Shown: piece by piece, positions 1 through 6,602 of the stretch
How the letters are laid out: every line of letters starts with the position of its first letter
Numbering within the stretch: the first letter of the stretch is position 1
Assembly: GCA_023428905.1 (NCBI GenBank)
Contig: JAEYWP010000031.1
Span: 1-20,137, forward strand
Origin: Verrucomicrobiota bacterium
GTDB lineage: Bacteria > Verrucomicrobiota > Verrucomicrobiia > Opitutales > Opitutaceae
Direction of reading: 5' to 3'
Length of the DNA: 20,137 nucleotides
Translations under genes and position numbers: made by a program
The notes under the pieces: model-generated
Told to the model about the DNA's origin: nothing
The model's input: only the letters and a program-made list of their open reading frames with translations
The model's database searches: none

Positions 1-2
1 TC

Positions 3-236
3 GACCAGGGCCGCCACAACGAGGCGTTCGACCTCTGCAGCGAGCTCAGGGACCTCGGCATTCCCTATATCGGCTGCGTCGCCCCACACCGGCTTCAACG
101 GGCTGCTATGAGAGCACGCGATGCTGATCACGTTGTGGGGCAACTGCAGAGCAAGATTTTCGAGCAGGTTCAGACGCCGCCCGAATTACGGCCGCCCAGG
201 ACACCGCCGAGAAAGCCGGAGCTTTCTTGTGCGTGA
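3..236 (+). CDS. Partial response-regulator-like protein, C-terminal tail
   Basis: An open frame enters from the left edge (first full codon at 3) and ends at TGA 234-236, giving 77 residues with no start in the window. The visible part alternates helix and strand in the manner of the second half of a receiver domain: a helix ending in CSELRDLGIPYIGCV, then an alpha-helical stretch containing ADHVVGQLQSKI, then a Pro/Arg-rich tail. Small stand-alone receiver proteins of this shape are common in alphaproteobacteria. The phospho-acceptor Asp would lie upstream of the window, so phosphorylation cannot be assessed. The codon use is GC-rich and coding-like. The family call is tentative; that this is a coding frame is more secure than what it encodes. 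Confidence 0.45.
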   Translation, partial: DQGRHNEAFDLCSELRDLGIPYIGCVAPHRLQRAAMRARDADHVVGQLQSKIFEQVQTPPELRPPRTPPRKPELSCA

Positions 237-376
237 TCGTTCCGATGAGAGGGCGGCTTTACCAGGCCGAATACCCGCTTGGCAGAATGGGGCTTGCCGC
301 CATGGTGCAGGGAGGGTGACAAGCTCACCAACCACGCCCTCTATCAGCAGCCCGCCGCACAAAGTCATGGCGTCAC

Positions 377-549
377 CTAAAAGCGCTTGACGCCCGCGCG
401 CATCAGCTCGTCGCGAGCCGCCTCGGCTTTGCGCAGCATCTCGTGGCCGGTCCGAGCCCTTGCGGTTCATAATTAGCCGCCGCGACATGTCCGCATGGGC
501 CGATGCCTCGTTGAACCTTCGATGCAGATCGCCTGTCGTACTCCACCAT
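377..549 (-). pseudogene. Remnant of a small gene with frameshifts, unknown function
   Basis: Two minus-strand frames show coding-like, GC3-rich codons and join end to end only if a frameshift is allowed. The upstream piece reads RRFNEASAHADMSRRLIMNRKG. The downstream piece reads GHEMLRKAEAARDELMRAG and ends at TAG 379-377. A possible start is the ATG at 549-547, followed by VEYDR. The two pieces together would make a short helical protein of about 57 residues. The family is not recognised. It could be a decayed gene or a sequencing indel. The remaining open frames between 237 and 698 look like shadows. Confidence 0.3.
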
Positions 550-698
550 AATCGACGTCCCGAACGCAAAGCTGCTTCCAGCAATGCCGGGTGGAGATCG
601 CGTTCCGGACTACGGATGGGAATCTACGGGACCAACCGGCGGCGGCACAAGCCGATGCAGCAGTTCTGGAGGCGCTAGAGCCTGTGCCGCCGCCAACC

Positions 699-989
699 TT
701 ATGCGGCCGGGACTGCCTTCAACCAGCGCGCCTTCCGCAACGCCGCCAGCGCCGCCCGCTTCTCGGTTTCTGCCTGCTTCAATTTTCCGAGCAGTTCCGA
801 GCAGTCGAACCCGCGTGACTGGCGCGAGTGGATAAGCTGGCCGAGTTCTTCGGCGCGGTCATACGCCGCGTCGAAACGCTGGTGCAGATGCTCGACCGGG
901 CACAGGATCGCCGCCATCGCTGCACCCACCGCCGGCGCAGCGACCTGATCGTCGTGGATATCGACGGGTTGAATGCTAAGCCGGGCCAT
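699..989 (-). CDS. Small hypothetical helical protein
   Basis: This encodes a 96-residue protein starting at ATG 989-987 and ending at TAA. A good ribosome-binding site, AAGAGG, lies about 8 nt upstream of the start. Residues 30-90 are strongly helical and rich in Lys, Arg and Glu: a stretch with HLHQRFDAAYDRAEELGQLI and then LLGKLKQAETEKRAALAAL, suggesting a helical hairpin or coiled coil. There is no signal peptide, metal motif or obvious catalytic residue. The N terminus (MARLSIQPVDIHDDQ) looks like a short beta segment. The function is not recognised. It stands alone on its strand, and its neighbours are remnants. It is called coding because of the ribosome-binding site and codon use. Confidence 0.5.
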   Translation of the reverse strand: MARLSIQPVDIHDDQVAAPAVGAAMAAILCPVEHLHQRFDAAYDRAEELGQLIHSRQSRGFDCSELLGKLKQAETEKRAALAALRKARWLKAVPAA

Positions 990-1287
990 TACTCTAACCT
1001 CTTGCTTGGGGATAACCGCCCGAAGAACGCGGCTTCATGCGGACGGTTCCCCTGCCGTCCGCGAAAAGAGGCCACTTTGAGCGCTGTTGGAGCTCGGCGG
1101 ACGCTCCAGATAGGGATGGAGCCAATGACCGCTTTTGGCCCAGACCGTCAATAATCATGACGGAGCCTGCACTTCCCGGACACGTCCGGTTTAGGTAAAA
1201 TCGCGGAAGAGGCAGAAAGATGGGAAGAACGCAAAGACCACAGTGCACCCGCTTGCGCAGGCGCCCATGTTCCAGGAGGGACCAAGA
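990..1287. other. Intergenic stretch with two hairpins, no supported gene
   Basis: No frame here carries recognisable protein sequence. Two hairpins are visible. One is a perfect 8-bp stem at 1039-1046 pairing with 1055-1062 around an 8-nt loop. The other, at 1245-1264, is described separately. Neither is followed by a clear T tract. The stretch separates the small gene at 699-989 from the radical SAM cassette. Confidence 0.4.
1245..1264 (-). terminator. Hairpin just past the RiPP-like cassette, possible weak terminator
   Basis: Read on the minus strand, the sequence forms an 8-bp stem (two G-T pairs) closed by a GCAA loop, which is a GNRA tetraloop. It starts 23 nt after the stop of the DUF4177-like gene, the last gene of the cassette. 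The sequence after it contains scattered T residues but no continuous T run, so intrinsic termination would be weak. It may instead stabilise the 3' end of the transcript. Confidence 0.25.
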
Positions 1288-1539
1288 TCAGCGATACCGC
1301 CGCTTGAGTAGAATGCGGCATGGTTCAATTAGAGATACGGCTTCCCATCCTTGGTAGCCAAGATAATTGACTGCCCGCATTGTTGTCCACTCAGTCCACT
1401 TAGAGTCGGGTGGAATTCTTAGCGGCCGGACTTCAAACTCATTTCCGTTTTGGCGATAGAGGCCCTCTAACTCCAGAATTGGCTCCACTTCGGTTGAGAA
1501 ATTTAAGACAACGTATTGCCACTGAGGCAGGGCCTCCAT
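1288..1539 (-). CDS. Small DUF4177-like protein, third gene of the radical SAM cassette
   Basis: This encodes an 83-residue protein starting at ATG 1539-1537 with GGGAGG about 6 nt upstream. It lies 15 nt after the precursor gene, so it is probably co-transcribed. The N-terminal strand WQYVVLNFSTEV and the C-terminal pattern LGYQGWEAVSLIE followed by ILLKRRYR match the layout of DUF4177 proteins, which have a tyrosine-containing first strand, a helix ending in a GxEGWE-like turn and a last strand ending in Lys/Arg. The middle (residues 20-55) is charged and unusual for the family. The role is unknown. Its place behind a peptide precursor suggests an accessory or binding role, but nothing in the sequence proves this. 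Confidence 0.6.
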   Translation of the reverse strand: MEALPQWQYVVLNFSTEVEPILELEGLYRQNGNEFEVRPLRIPPDSKWTEWTTMRAVNYLGYQGWEAVSLIEPCRILLKRRYR

Positions 1540-1554
1540 CGCAGCCTCCCGTTG

Positions 1555-1986
1555 TTAAATGAGACCAGCTTTAGTGAAATCATCCGGCGGCGTCATCGGA
1601 GTTCCGCCGACACCACCTATCGCCATAACCGCTGGCGTCGAAGCAATAGCGACTGCCGCAGCTGCGACCACAACAACTGCTGGACCTGCCTGCGGATGGT
1701 TCCCAGGTCCGGCGCCGCTCGGAAGCTGTACGCCGCCAGGAAGAACTTGATTCAACGGGTCGCCTCCTTGAGCGATATACTTTTCAAGGGACTGACCAGC
1801 CGCCCGGGCGGACGCATCGTCTGGCAGCTGAATTCCGTGATCCTCAAAGACTTGTTTAGGATTAGCTTGGAATGAGGCTTTAAACTGTGCATCGTTAGCA
1901 ATGCGCTTCACGAAGTCCCCTAGCTTGTCGGAATCCGAGTCAATCGTCACTGTACCAATGTTTGCTTTAATTGGATCATTAGCCAT
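1555..1986 (-). CDS. Candidate RiPP precursor peptide with NHLP/Nif11-like leader
   Basis: This encodes a 143-residue protein starting at ATG 1986-1984. The ribosome-binding site AGGAGA overlaps the TAG stop of the radical SAM gene (11-nt gap), so the two genes are translationally close. Residues 20-57 (LGDFVKRIANDAQFKASF, then NPKQVFEDHGIQLPDD) resemble the nitrile-hydratase-alpha-like leaders of proteusin-type precursors, with the typical 'x-F-K-x-x-F-x-x-N-P-K-x-V-F-x-x-H-G-I' spacing. After a Gly/Pro-rich linker (83-101) comes a very hydrophobic stretch, residues 103-117, made almost only of Val, Ala and Ile, then a Gly-rich segment (GGVGGTPMTPPDD). This tail is the likely core. No cysteine is present, so lanthionine or sactionine bridges are excluded. 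Epimerisation or methylation of Val/Ala residues would suit the adjacent B12 radical SAM enzyme. No protease or exporter is encoded nearby. The alternative is a small structural protein. Confidence 0.6.
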   Translation of the reverse strand: MANDPIKANIGTVTIDSDSDKLGDFVKRIANDAQFKASFQANPKQVFEDHGIQLPDDASARAAGQSLEKYIAQGGDPLNQVLPGGVQLPSGAGPGNHPQAGPAVVVVAAAAVAIASTPAVMAIGGVGGTPMTPPDDFTKAGLI

Positions 1987-1997
1987 AGCATCTTCTC

Positions 1998-3437
1998 CTA
2001 GTGACTGGCGGTAGCGTCTCTTAGGGTGCGAAAGCCATCATTGCTGCGATCTCCAAATGTGCTGTGGAGCACTTTTGGAATATTGTAAGCTATCGGCTCG
2101 AATGAACCCCGGGCCGCTTTCAATGCCCATTTTATGGTATTTATTGTGTCCGATACCTCCCACATTTGATCTGGGCTTAAGTTGTTCTGCGCAAAGAACA
2201 AGTACGGATTCGTGAAGAAGCCAAAATCTTCATACGCAGACGCATTCACAAGCTTTGCCGCTCGCGCTTCCGCCCAAAGGGTCGACCCCGGTATCTGGTA
2301 GTACCACTGCAGGAGCGCCTTAACTCCGTATTCACCCGCCAAATAAGCGGCGAAAGAGACCGTCTTCTTGACCTCGGTGAAACCTTCCCACGGCAACCCC
2401 ATAATAAACGAGAAATGCGCCTTTTCCGCTACGCCATACTTGGCCAGGGTCTTTGCGGCATGCTCCAGAGAAGCAATGGAGGTTCCCTTGCCGATCTTAG
2501 CGAGCCCCTCGTCGTAACCGCACTCAGCGCCGACCAAAAACTCGAAGGTGTGAGGGTGCAGCAGGTCTACTAGTCTCTCGTTGTGCAAATCGTTGGCCCT
2601 GCTATCATACGAAAATTTTACATCTATACTGCGTTTGTTTATCTCCTCCATAATGGAAATGGCGCGCTTGTTGTTCATTGTAAACTCATCGTCCACAATG
2701 TGGATCATTTCACATTTAGACTTATGGACATAAGGGATTATTGACTGGAGGTTGTTGACAAATATTTCAGGGGAGAACGAGCGGTAAGATTTTCGATAAT
2801 TGGTGCTGCAGAATGAGCAATCATAGGGGCATCCGCGGCTTGATTCAATGCTCAACCCCTGATACACGCCAGCTGGCAGATCATTGAAATTGGGCGGAGG
2901 AAGTTCGCTAATGAACTGCTCCCGCAGCAGCCTGGCTTGAGCGTTCCGCTTTATTTTATTTTCACGCAGATAACTTAAATTCGGGATTGCCTCAAGACTA
3001 GCCTTGCCTTCCAAGTACTGCAAGAGTGCTGGCAGCGAAAGCTCCCCCTCGCCGCGGACGACATAATCAACGTTATGATTTTTCAGTATATATTCATCGA
3101 ATAACGTAGCATGAGGTCCACCCAACACAATGGGTATTGTCGGAAGAAACTGTCTTAGCTTCTTGATCGCATCACAAACGGTGGGGAAATTCATCGATGT
3201 GCATGTTAGTCCTATCAAATCGCAAGATGCAAGTGCCGCAATATCTCCCCATCCAAGAGGCTTGCCATGTGCAATAAGGTCCACTAGGTGGACATCATAA
3301 CCGCGCGATCTTACGACTTCGGACAGCCAATAAATGCTGAGTGGTGGACATTCGCGAATGAGGTCCATCGAGATCGGATGTAAAAGGCCGTTTGCCCCCC
3401 TATCCATCACTGGGCATGCAACAAGTGCTACACGCAT
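1998..3437 (-). CDS. B12-binding-domain radical SAM enzyme
   Basis: This encodes a 479-residue protein. Residues 1-145 form a cobalamin-binding-type domain (PPLSIYWLSEVVRSRGYDVH, then GLTCTSMNF, then LGGPHATL) without the classical DxHxxG motif, as is usual in class B radical SAM enzymes. The radical SAM core follows, with the iron-sulfur ligands Cys203, Cys207 and Cys210 in RGCPYDCSFC, and a GE motif later (GAECGYDEG). Enzymes of this type reduce SAM and often methylate unreactive carbons. Class members also act in RiPP, antibiotic and hopanoid pathways. Immediately downstream lies a precursor-like gene, which favours peptide modification. The start at 3437 has a GAGGG ribosome-binding site. 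The codon use is clearly more AT-rich than in the genes to the right, which points to separate acquisition. Confidence 0.85.
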   Translation of the reverse strand: MRVALVACPVMDRGANGLLHPISMDLIRECPPLSIYWLSEVVRSRGYDVHLVDLIAHGKPLGWGDIAALASCDLIGLTCTSMNFPTVCDAIKKLRQFLPTIPIVLGGPHATLFDEYILKNHNVDYVVRGEGELSLPALLQYLEGKASLEAIPNLSYLRENKIKRNAQARLLREQFISELPPPNFNDLPAGVYQGLSIESSRGCPYDCSFCSTNYRKSYRSFSPEIFVNNLQSIIPYVHKSKCEMIHIVDDEFTMNNKRAISIMEEINKRSIDVKFSYDSRANDLHNERLVDLLHPHTFEFLVGAECGYDEGLAKIGKGTSIASLEHAAKTLAKYGVAEKAHFSFIMGLPWEGFTEVKKTVSFAAYLAGEYGVKALLQWYYQIPGSTLWAEARAAKLVNASAYEDFGFFTNPYLFFAQNNLSPDQMWEVSDTINTIKWALKAARGSFEPIAYNIPKVLHSTFGDRSNDGFRTLRDATASH

Positions 3438-3468
3438 GTGGTGCCCTCATATCGCGTAAAATCGGTTG

Positions 3469-3474
3469 ATTATA
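3469..3474 (-). promoter_or_regulatory. Candidate -10 element for the radical SAM cassette
   Basis: A perfect TATAAT is read on the minus strand at 3474-3469, about 32 nt upstream of the radical SAM start codon. That would leave a leader of about 25 nt. No good -35 match lies at the expected spacing (the hexamer there is roughly TATAGC), so the assignment rests on the -10 and the position only. Confidence 0.35.
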
Positions 3475-3599
3475 ATTCTGCTCAAACGTCAGCTATACTA
3501 CCCTTGAGCGGCCAAAACGCAAGCCCACCTTCGGCGACACGTGGATGTCAGCTTATGGCCCTAAGCGGAAATCAACCGTCCGGCCAGTCCCGGAGGACT

Positions 3600-3997
3600 A
3601 GCGGACATTCGCACATGGGACGGGTACGGCAAGGCGGACAAGCCAGTCCGGCAGCCAAACGTTGTGTCTGGTGCTCGGTGAGCGCTCGCCGGAGGAGCCG
3701 AGAGCTGACGGTATGCTCAATCGACGGAAGCCCACCTTCGCCTTCTACATCCCGGCGGCCGCCCATCGCAGAGCTATCGAAGAATCGCGCTGCGTCACAT
3801 TCCTTGTGACGCGGCGGATAGTGCTCTGCATGAGCTCGATCGCATTGGCGCAGGCCAGAGATCAGCGCAGCTCGGGCGGCAGGCAGAGATGGTTGAGACC
3901 TACTAAGTTGTTGCCGGACACTTCGGGCGCTTCCTTCTCCATGCGTCGGGCCAGATCCGGAATCAGCCGCTCCGCATCGGCGGCAGCAATGATCCAA
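3600..3997 (-). pseudogene. Decayed IS256/mutator-type transposase, C-terminal part
   Basis: One minus-strand frame, read through its stops, gives the characteristic C-terminal part of IS256-like transposases. It runs IAAADAERLIPDLARRMEKE, then APEVSGNNLVGLNHL, then LPPELR, stop, SLACANAIELMQSTIRRVTR, then ALRWAAAGM, stop, KAKVGFRRL. The TNxIE-type signature (here ANAIE), the IRR and the ALRW..AAGM..KxGFRRL blocks are the family's known landmarks. In-frame stops lie at 3864-3862 (TGA) and 3747-3745 (TAG), and a block between GLNHL and LPPELR appears deleted. The N-terminal half with the first catalytic aspartates is missing, so the element is dead. It marks an old insertion next to the recombinase. 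The rest of 3438-3600 holds only the cassette's promoter region. Confidence 0.65.
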
Positions 3998-4008
3998 TAG
4001 GGCGAGGT

Positions 4009-4122
4009 CTATTGGATAAACACTACCTAGCTCGTTTAACCAATAGGCGATGTTCCACTAGCTGTTCCAAAGGCCATGTGCTTGAATATCTATGGCCTGG
4101 ACTCTATTGGAACATCTGCGAA
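4009..4122. repeat. Cluster of inverted repeats before the serine recombinase, possible res site
   Basis: Several short motifs repeat here in both orientations. CTATTGG lies at 4009-4015 and 4104-4110, and its complement CCAATAG at 4040-4046 (and 3994-4000). TGTTCCA starts at 4051 and 4063, and its complement TGGAACA is at 4108-4114. GATGTTCC (4049-4056) pairs with GGAACATC (4109-4116). Resolvase and invertase genes of the serine family often lie next to their own recombination site, made of such paired subsites. The function is inferred from position and pattern only. Confidence 0.4.
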
Positions 4123-4683
4123 ATGTCTTACGTCATCGGCTATGCCCGAACCAGCACCGTCGATCAGGCTGCGGGCTTTGAGGCACAGAAGCGCGAGCTC
4201 ACCGCGGCTGGTTGCCGCCGGATTTTCGAAGAGCAGGTAAGCTCGCTTTCCCAACGCGCTCAACTCGAGGCTGCCATCGCCTACTTGCGAGAGGGTGACG
4301 TGCTCGTTGTCACGTCGCTCGACCGGCTCGCGCGCTCAATGCGCGACTTGATCACACTTGTAGATCGGATCAGGGAGATCGGCGCTTCACTGCGCATTCT
4401 CAACATGAACCTCGACACTAGTAATGCCACGGGCGAGCTAATCCTCAATGTGATCGGCTCGGTGGCGCAGTGGGAACGAATGCGGATGCTCGAGCGGCAG
4501 GCCGAAGGCATTGCCACCGCCAAGGTCAAGGGTAAGTACAAGGGCCGTGCGCCGACAGCCAGACGCAAAGCCGATCAAGTCCACGCCCTCAGTGCACAAG
4601 GGCTCGGCATGACGGCCATCGCGCGCCAGTTAGGCATCGGACGCACAAGCGTCTATCGCATCCTGAACGGCGACGCGTTCTAA
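4123..4683 (+). CDS. Serine recombinase of the resolvase/invertase family
   Basis: This encodes a 186-residue small serine recombinase. The N-terminal catalytic domain (1-130) has the signature IGYARTSTVDQ with the nucleophile serine at residue 10 (ARTS), then LVVTSLDRLARSMRDLI, which carries the second conserved serine, Asp and Arg block. IGSVAQWERMRMLERQAEGI follows as the long E helix. The C terminus (about 140-186) is a helix-turn-helix: LSAQGLGMTAIARQLGIGRT followed by SVYRIL. The length matches TnpR/Hin/Gin-type enzymes. The frame is open further upstream to 4012, but the conserved start is the MSYVIGYARTS methionine; the extension only translates the repeat cluster. No Tn3 transposase is present, so it may be a leftover resolvase or an invertase. 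It is intact and may be active. Confidence 0.9.
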   Translation: MSYVIGYARTSTVDQAAGFEAQKRELTAAGCRRIFEEQVSSLSQRAQLEAAIAYLREGDVLVVTSLDRLARSMRDLITLVDRIREIGASLRILNMNLDTSNATGELILNVIGSVAQWERMRMLERQAEGIATAKVKGKYKGRAPTARRKADQVHALSAQGLGMTAIARQLGIGRTSVYRILNGDAF

Positions 4684-4706
4684 GAAATGCACTCTAAGAA
4701 ATGCAC
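4679..4706. repeat. 14-bp tandem duplication at the recombinase 3' end
   Basis: TCTAAGAAATGCAC occurs twice head to tail, at 4679-4692 and 4693-4706, with no mismatch. The first copy contains the stop codon of the recombinase. Such a short perfect duplication fits replication slippage or a target-site scar. Confidence 0.7.
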
Positions 4707-5052
4707 CCGTTGCAGGCCGCACTTACGGCGCCAATCAAAAACCTGACATTGTGACCGTTGCCGGGGGTGGGTGCCCATTCGACTTGCGCTTCTGGCCATG
4801 TGAGCCGGCGCGCGTGCAGCTAGCTGGAGCAAAGCCGCAAATTTGCACTTTTGCAATAAGCTGCGTCCGGCCATGCGCACCATCCCTCGGTACTGCACTT
4901 CGGTCGTGGCGCTCGTATCCTGAAGAGCCACTTCAACGCAATGCCATGAGCTTCAACCAGATGAGCCGAACCCTCGCTTAGATCACACGCCCAACTGTCC
5001 CGAAAAACCTGACGACGGACAAAAGGCGGCACTCAATATTCAAAGCTGAAAA
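4707..5052. other. Intergenic stretch with no supported gene
   Basis: Open frames exist on both strands, but none shows recognisable or coding-like sequence. An 11-bp direct repeat, AAAAACCTGAC, is present at 4737-4747 and 5003-5013, 266 bp apart. This could be the ends of an old small insertion. No hairpin with a T tract follows the methyltransferase gene that ends at 5053. Confidence 0.4.
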
Positions 5053-6096
5053 TCAGACGCGGGCTCGCTGTGGTTGCTTGCGCTTCAAGCTTCCTCGCTT
5101 CGATGATTTCGGTTGTTGTTTGAAACGGCCGGACAAGCGGACACTCGTGCTGAGCAGCGAGCGCACTACCGCCTCCATCACGGGAGGGCAGACGCCGTTC
5201 CCGAGGATCTTGATGCGGTCACGCCTTGAGCCGTGGGCTAGGGCGTATGAAGCGTCAAAGCCCATTGCGCGGACGAGCTCCGGAACCTGGAGCATACGGA
5301 GCATGGGCGTCCGCCCGCTCCAGGTCACGAGGCCAAAGCGGTCGAGCGTGGTAAGCGTTCGAAGCGGACGGTTCAGGGGTTGCCAGCCGCCGCTACCATC
5401 CGAACCGTAGTAGACAATCAGGAAGGGCTGCCCTTTGCCCAATTCCTTCATGGCGCGTTCGGCCCTGGCAATCGTGTCAGGGGCCCGCCGCTCCGAATAA
5501 AGCTGTCCGGATGGCCATGGGCCATCGAGTTGAACTACGTCAGCGGCTGTAAGCACGCCGCGCTTGGCCGGCAGCTCAACACATGAGGGGCGGGCCTCAC
5601 GATCACACAAGAGGAAGAGGCGTCTGCGCGTCTGCGGTACGCCGAAATCCGCCGCGTCAAGGACTTGTGGGACGACATTGTAGCCGAGGGCCTGCAGATC
5701 GCCGATGAGCGGAGTGTATCCGTCCCAGCCGCGCATTTGCACGACGTTCTCCAGGATCATCCATCGAGGCTTCAGTTTATCCGCAAACCTGACGATATAG
5801 TTTGCGGTGCGCCGGCTGGCTTCGTCGCGCGGCCGGCTGCCCTTGGCGCAGGTGTGATTGGTGCATTCAGGCGAAGCCAGAATCAGATCGATCTTGCCAA
5901 TGTTTCCCACAAGCGAGGGACAGGAGGTCTCGTCGAGTGTGGCGTTGATGACCGAGGCGCGCGGAAAGTTCGACCTGTACGTCTCGACAGCGATGGGCCA
6001 TGCGTCGACCGCGCAGGCGATCTCCGCTCCTGCGTTCCGTGCGCCCCAACTGCTTCCGCCGCCGCCGCAGAAAATGTCCAGAACTCTCGTCGTCAT
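5053..6096 (-). CDS. DNA (cytosine-5-)-methyltransferase
   Basis: This encodes a 347-residue C5 methyltransferase that would transfer methyl groups from SAM to cytosine in a specific DNA site. Motif I is DIFCGGGGSS (7-16). The catalytic cysteine is Cys78 in the variant motif IV SPECTNHT, used by a subset of the family in place of PPCQ. Motif VI is LENV (115-118), motif VIII QTRRRLF (155-161) and motif X GNGVCPPV (299-306). The short target-recognition part lies between about 165 and 265 and includes the RPLRTLTTLDRFGLV block. The C-terminal 25 residues are Lys/Arg-rich. Its ATG overlaps the stop of the Vsr-like gene (ATGA), so the two are coupled. In this operon it most likely protects host DNA. 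The target site cannot be read from the sequence. Confidence 0.93.
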   Translation of the reverse strand: MTTRVLDIFCGGGGSSWGARNAGAEIACAVDAWPIAVETYRSNFPRASVINATLDETSCPSLVGNIGKIDLILASPECTNHTCAKGSRPRDEASRRTANYIVRFADKLKPRWMILENVVQMRGWDGYTPLIGDLQALGYNVVPQVLDAADFGVPQTRRRLFLLCDREARPSCVELPAKRGVLTAADVVQLDGPWPSGQLYSERRAPDTIARAERAMKELGKGQPFLIVYYGSDGSGGWQPLNRPLRTLTTLDRFGLVTWSGRTPMLRMLQVPELVRAMGFDASYALAHGSRRDRIKILGNGVCPPVMEAVVRSLLSTSVRLSGRFKQQPKSSKRGSLKRKQPQRARV

Positions 6097-6545
6097 GACT
6101 TCCGACTACCAGGTTGTTTCCGCTCTGGCCAGGCAGGACGTAGCGGTTCCCTCGCAATTGCGAGCGTGCGAGTGATGCGAAGGACACAGGCGTCGTTGTC
6201 CGACCGGACCTGATGTTCCCAGATGCGCAGCACCTTCCAGCCAGACCGGCGGAGCCTACGGTGGTTGCGCAGGTCCCGGCGACGGTTGGCATCGATCTTG
6301 GCTTCCCACTTCTCAGACAGCTTGTCGCGCCAAGCCGGGAATCTCCAGCCGTGCCAGAAATCACCGTCAATGAATAGCGCCACCCTCTCGCCACGGAATA
6401 CGAAGTCGGGACGGCCCGGCAGATCGCCGGGATGGCATTCGTAGTGTAGGCCGAGCCCGTCTAGGGCCGCAGCAATGCGGCGCTCGGGCCCTGTATTCTT
6501 GCCCTTGATGCGGGCCATCAGGGCGCTTCGCTTTTTCGGCGACAT
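6093..6545 (-). CDS. vsr: Vsr-like (very short patch repair family) endonuclease
   Basis: This encodes a 150-residue protein with the full Vsr layout: RSALMARIKGKNTGPERRI at the N terminus, HPGDLPGRPDFVF with the catalytic Asp (47), FIDGDFWHGW (58-67), and WKVLRIWEHQV near the end. E. coli Vsr nicks next to T:G mismatches made by deamination of 5-methylcytosine. Here the usual HGCFWH block is DGDFWH, so one active-site histidine position and a zinc-ligand cysteine are replaced. The enzyme may act as a restriction-type nuclease rather than in mismatch repair. The chosen start has AAGGG upstream and matches the family's MSxxxRSxxM start. An in-frame ATG at 6593 with AGGTGAG upstream is also possible. 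It overlaps the methyltransferase by 4 nt. Confidence 0.88.
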   Translation of the reverse strand: MSPKKRSALMARIKGKNTGPERRIAAALDGLGLHYECHPGDLPGRPDFVFRGERVALFIDGDFWHGWRFPAWRDKLSEKWEAKIDANRRRDLRNHRRLRRSGWKVLRIWEHQVRSDNDACVLRITRTLAIAREPLRPAWPERKQPGSRKS

Positions 6546-6602
6546 GATATCGCCCTTGTGGCGCCGTGGCCCGGGCGACGGTATGCCTACCATGACCGGC
6601 GC

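Noticed and set aside
1039..1062. 8-bp hairpin as an intrinsic terminator
   Set aside because: No T tract follows on either strand, and no gene ends close by on the plus strand.
994..1248. Minus-strand open frame of 84 codons
   Set aside because: No ribosome-binding site, no recognisable features, and codon use unlike coding sequence.
4052..4067. GTTC...GTTC pair before the recombinase as a LexA box
   Set aside because: The spacing is 8 nt instead of the required 7.
4012..4122. Upstream start for the recombinase
   Set aside because: The extra 37 residues come from the repeat cluster; the family starts just before IGYARTS.
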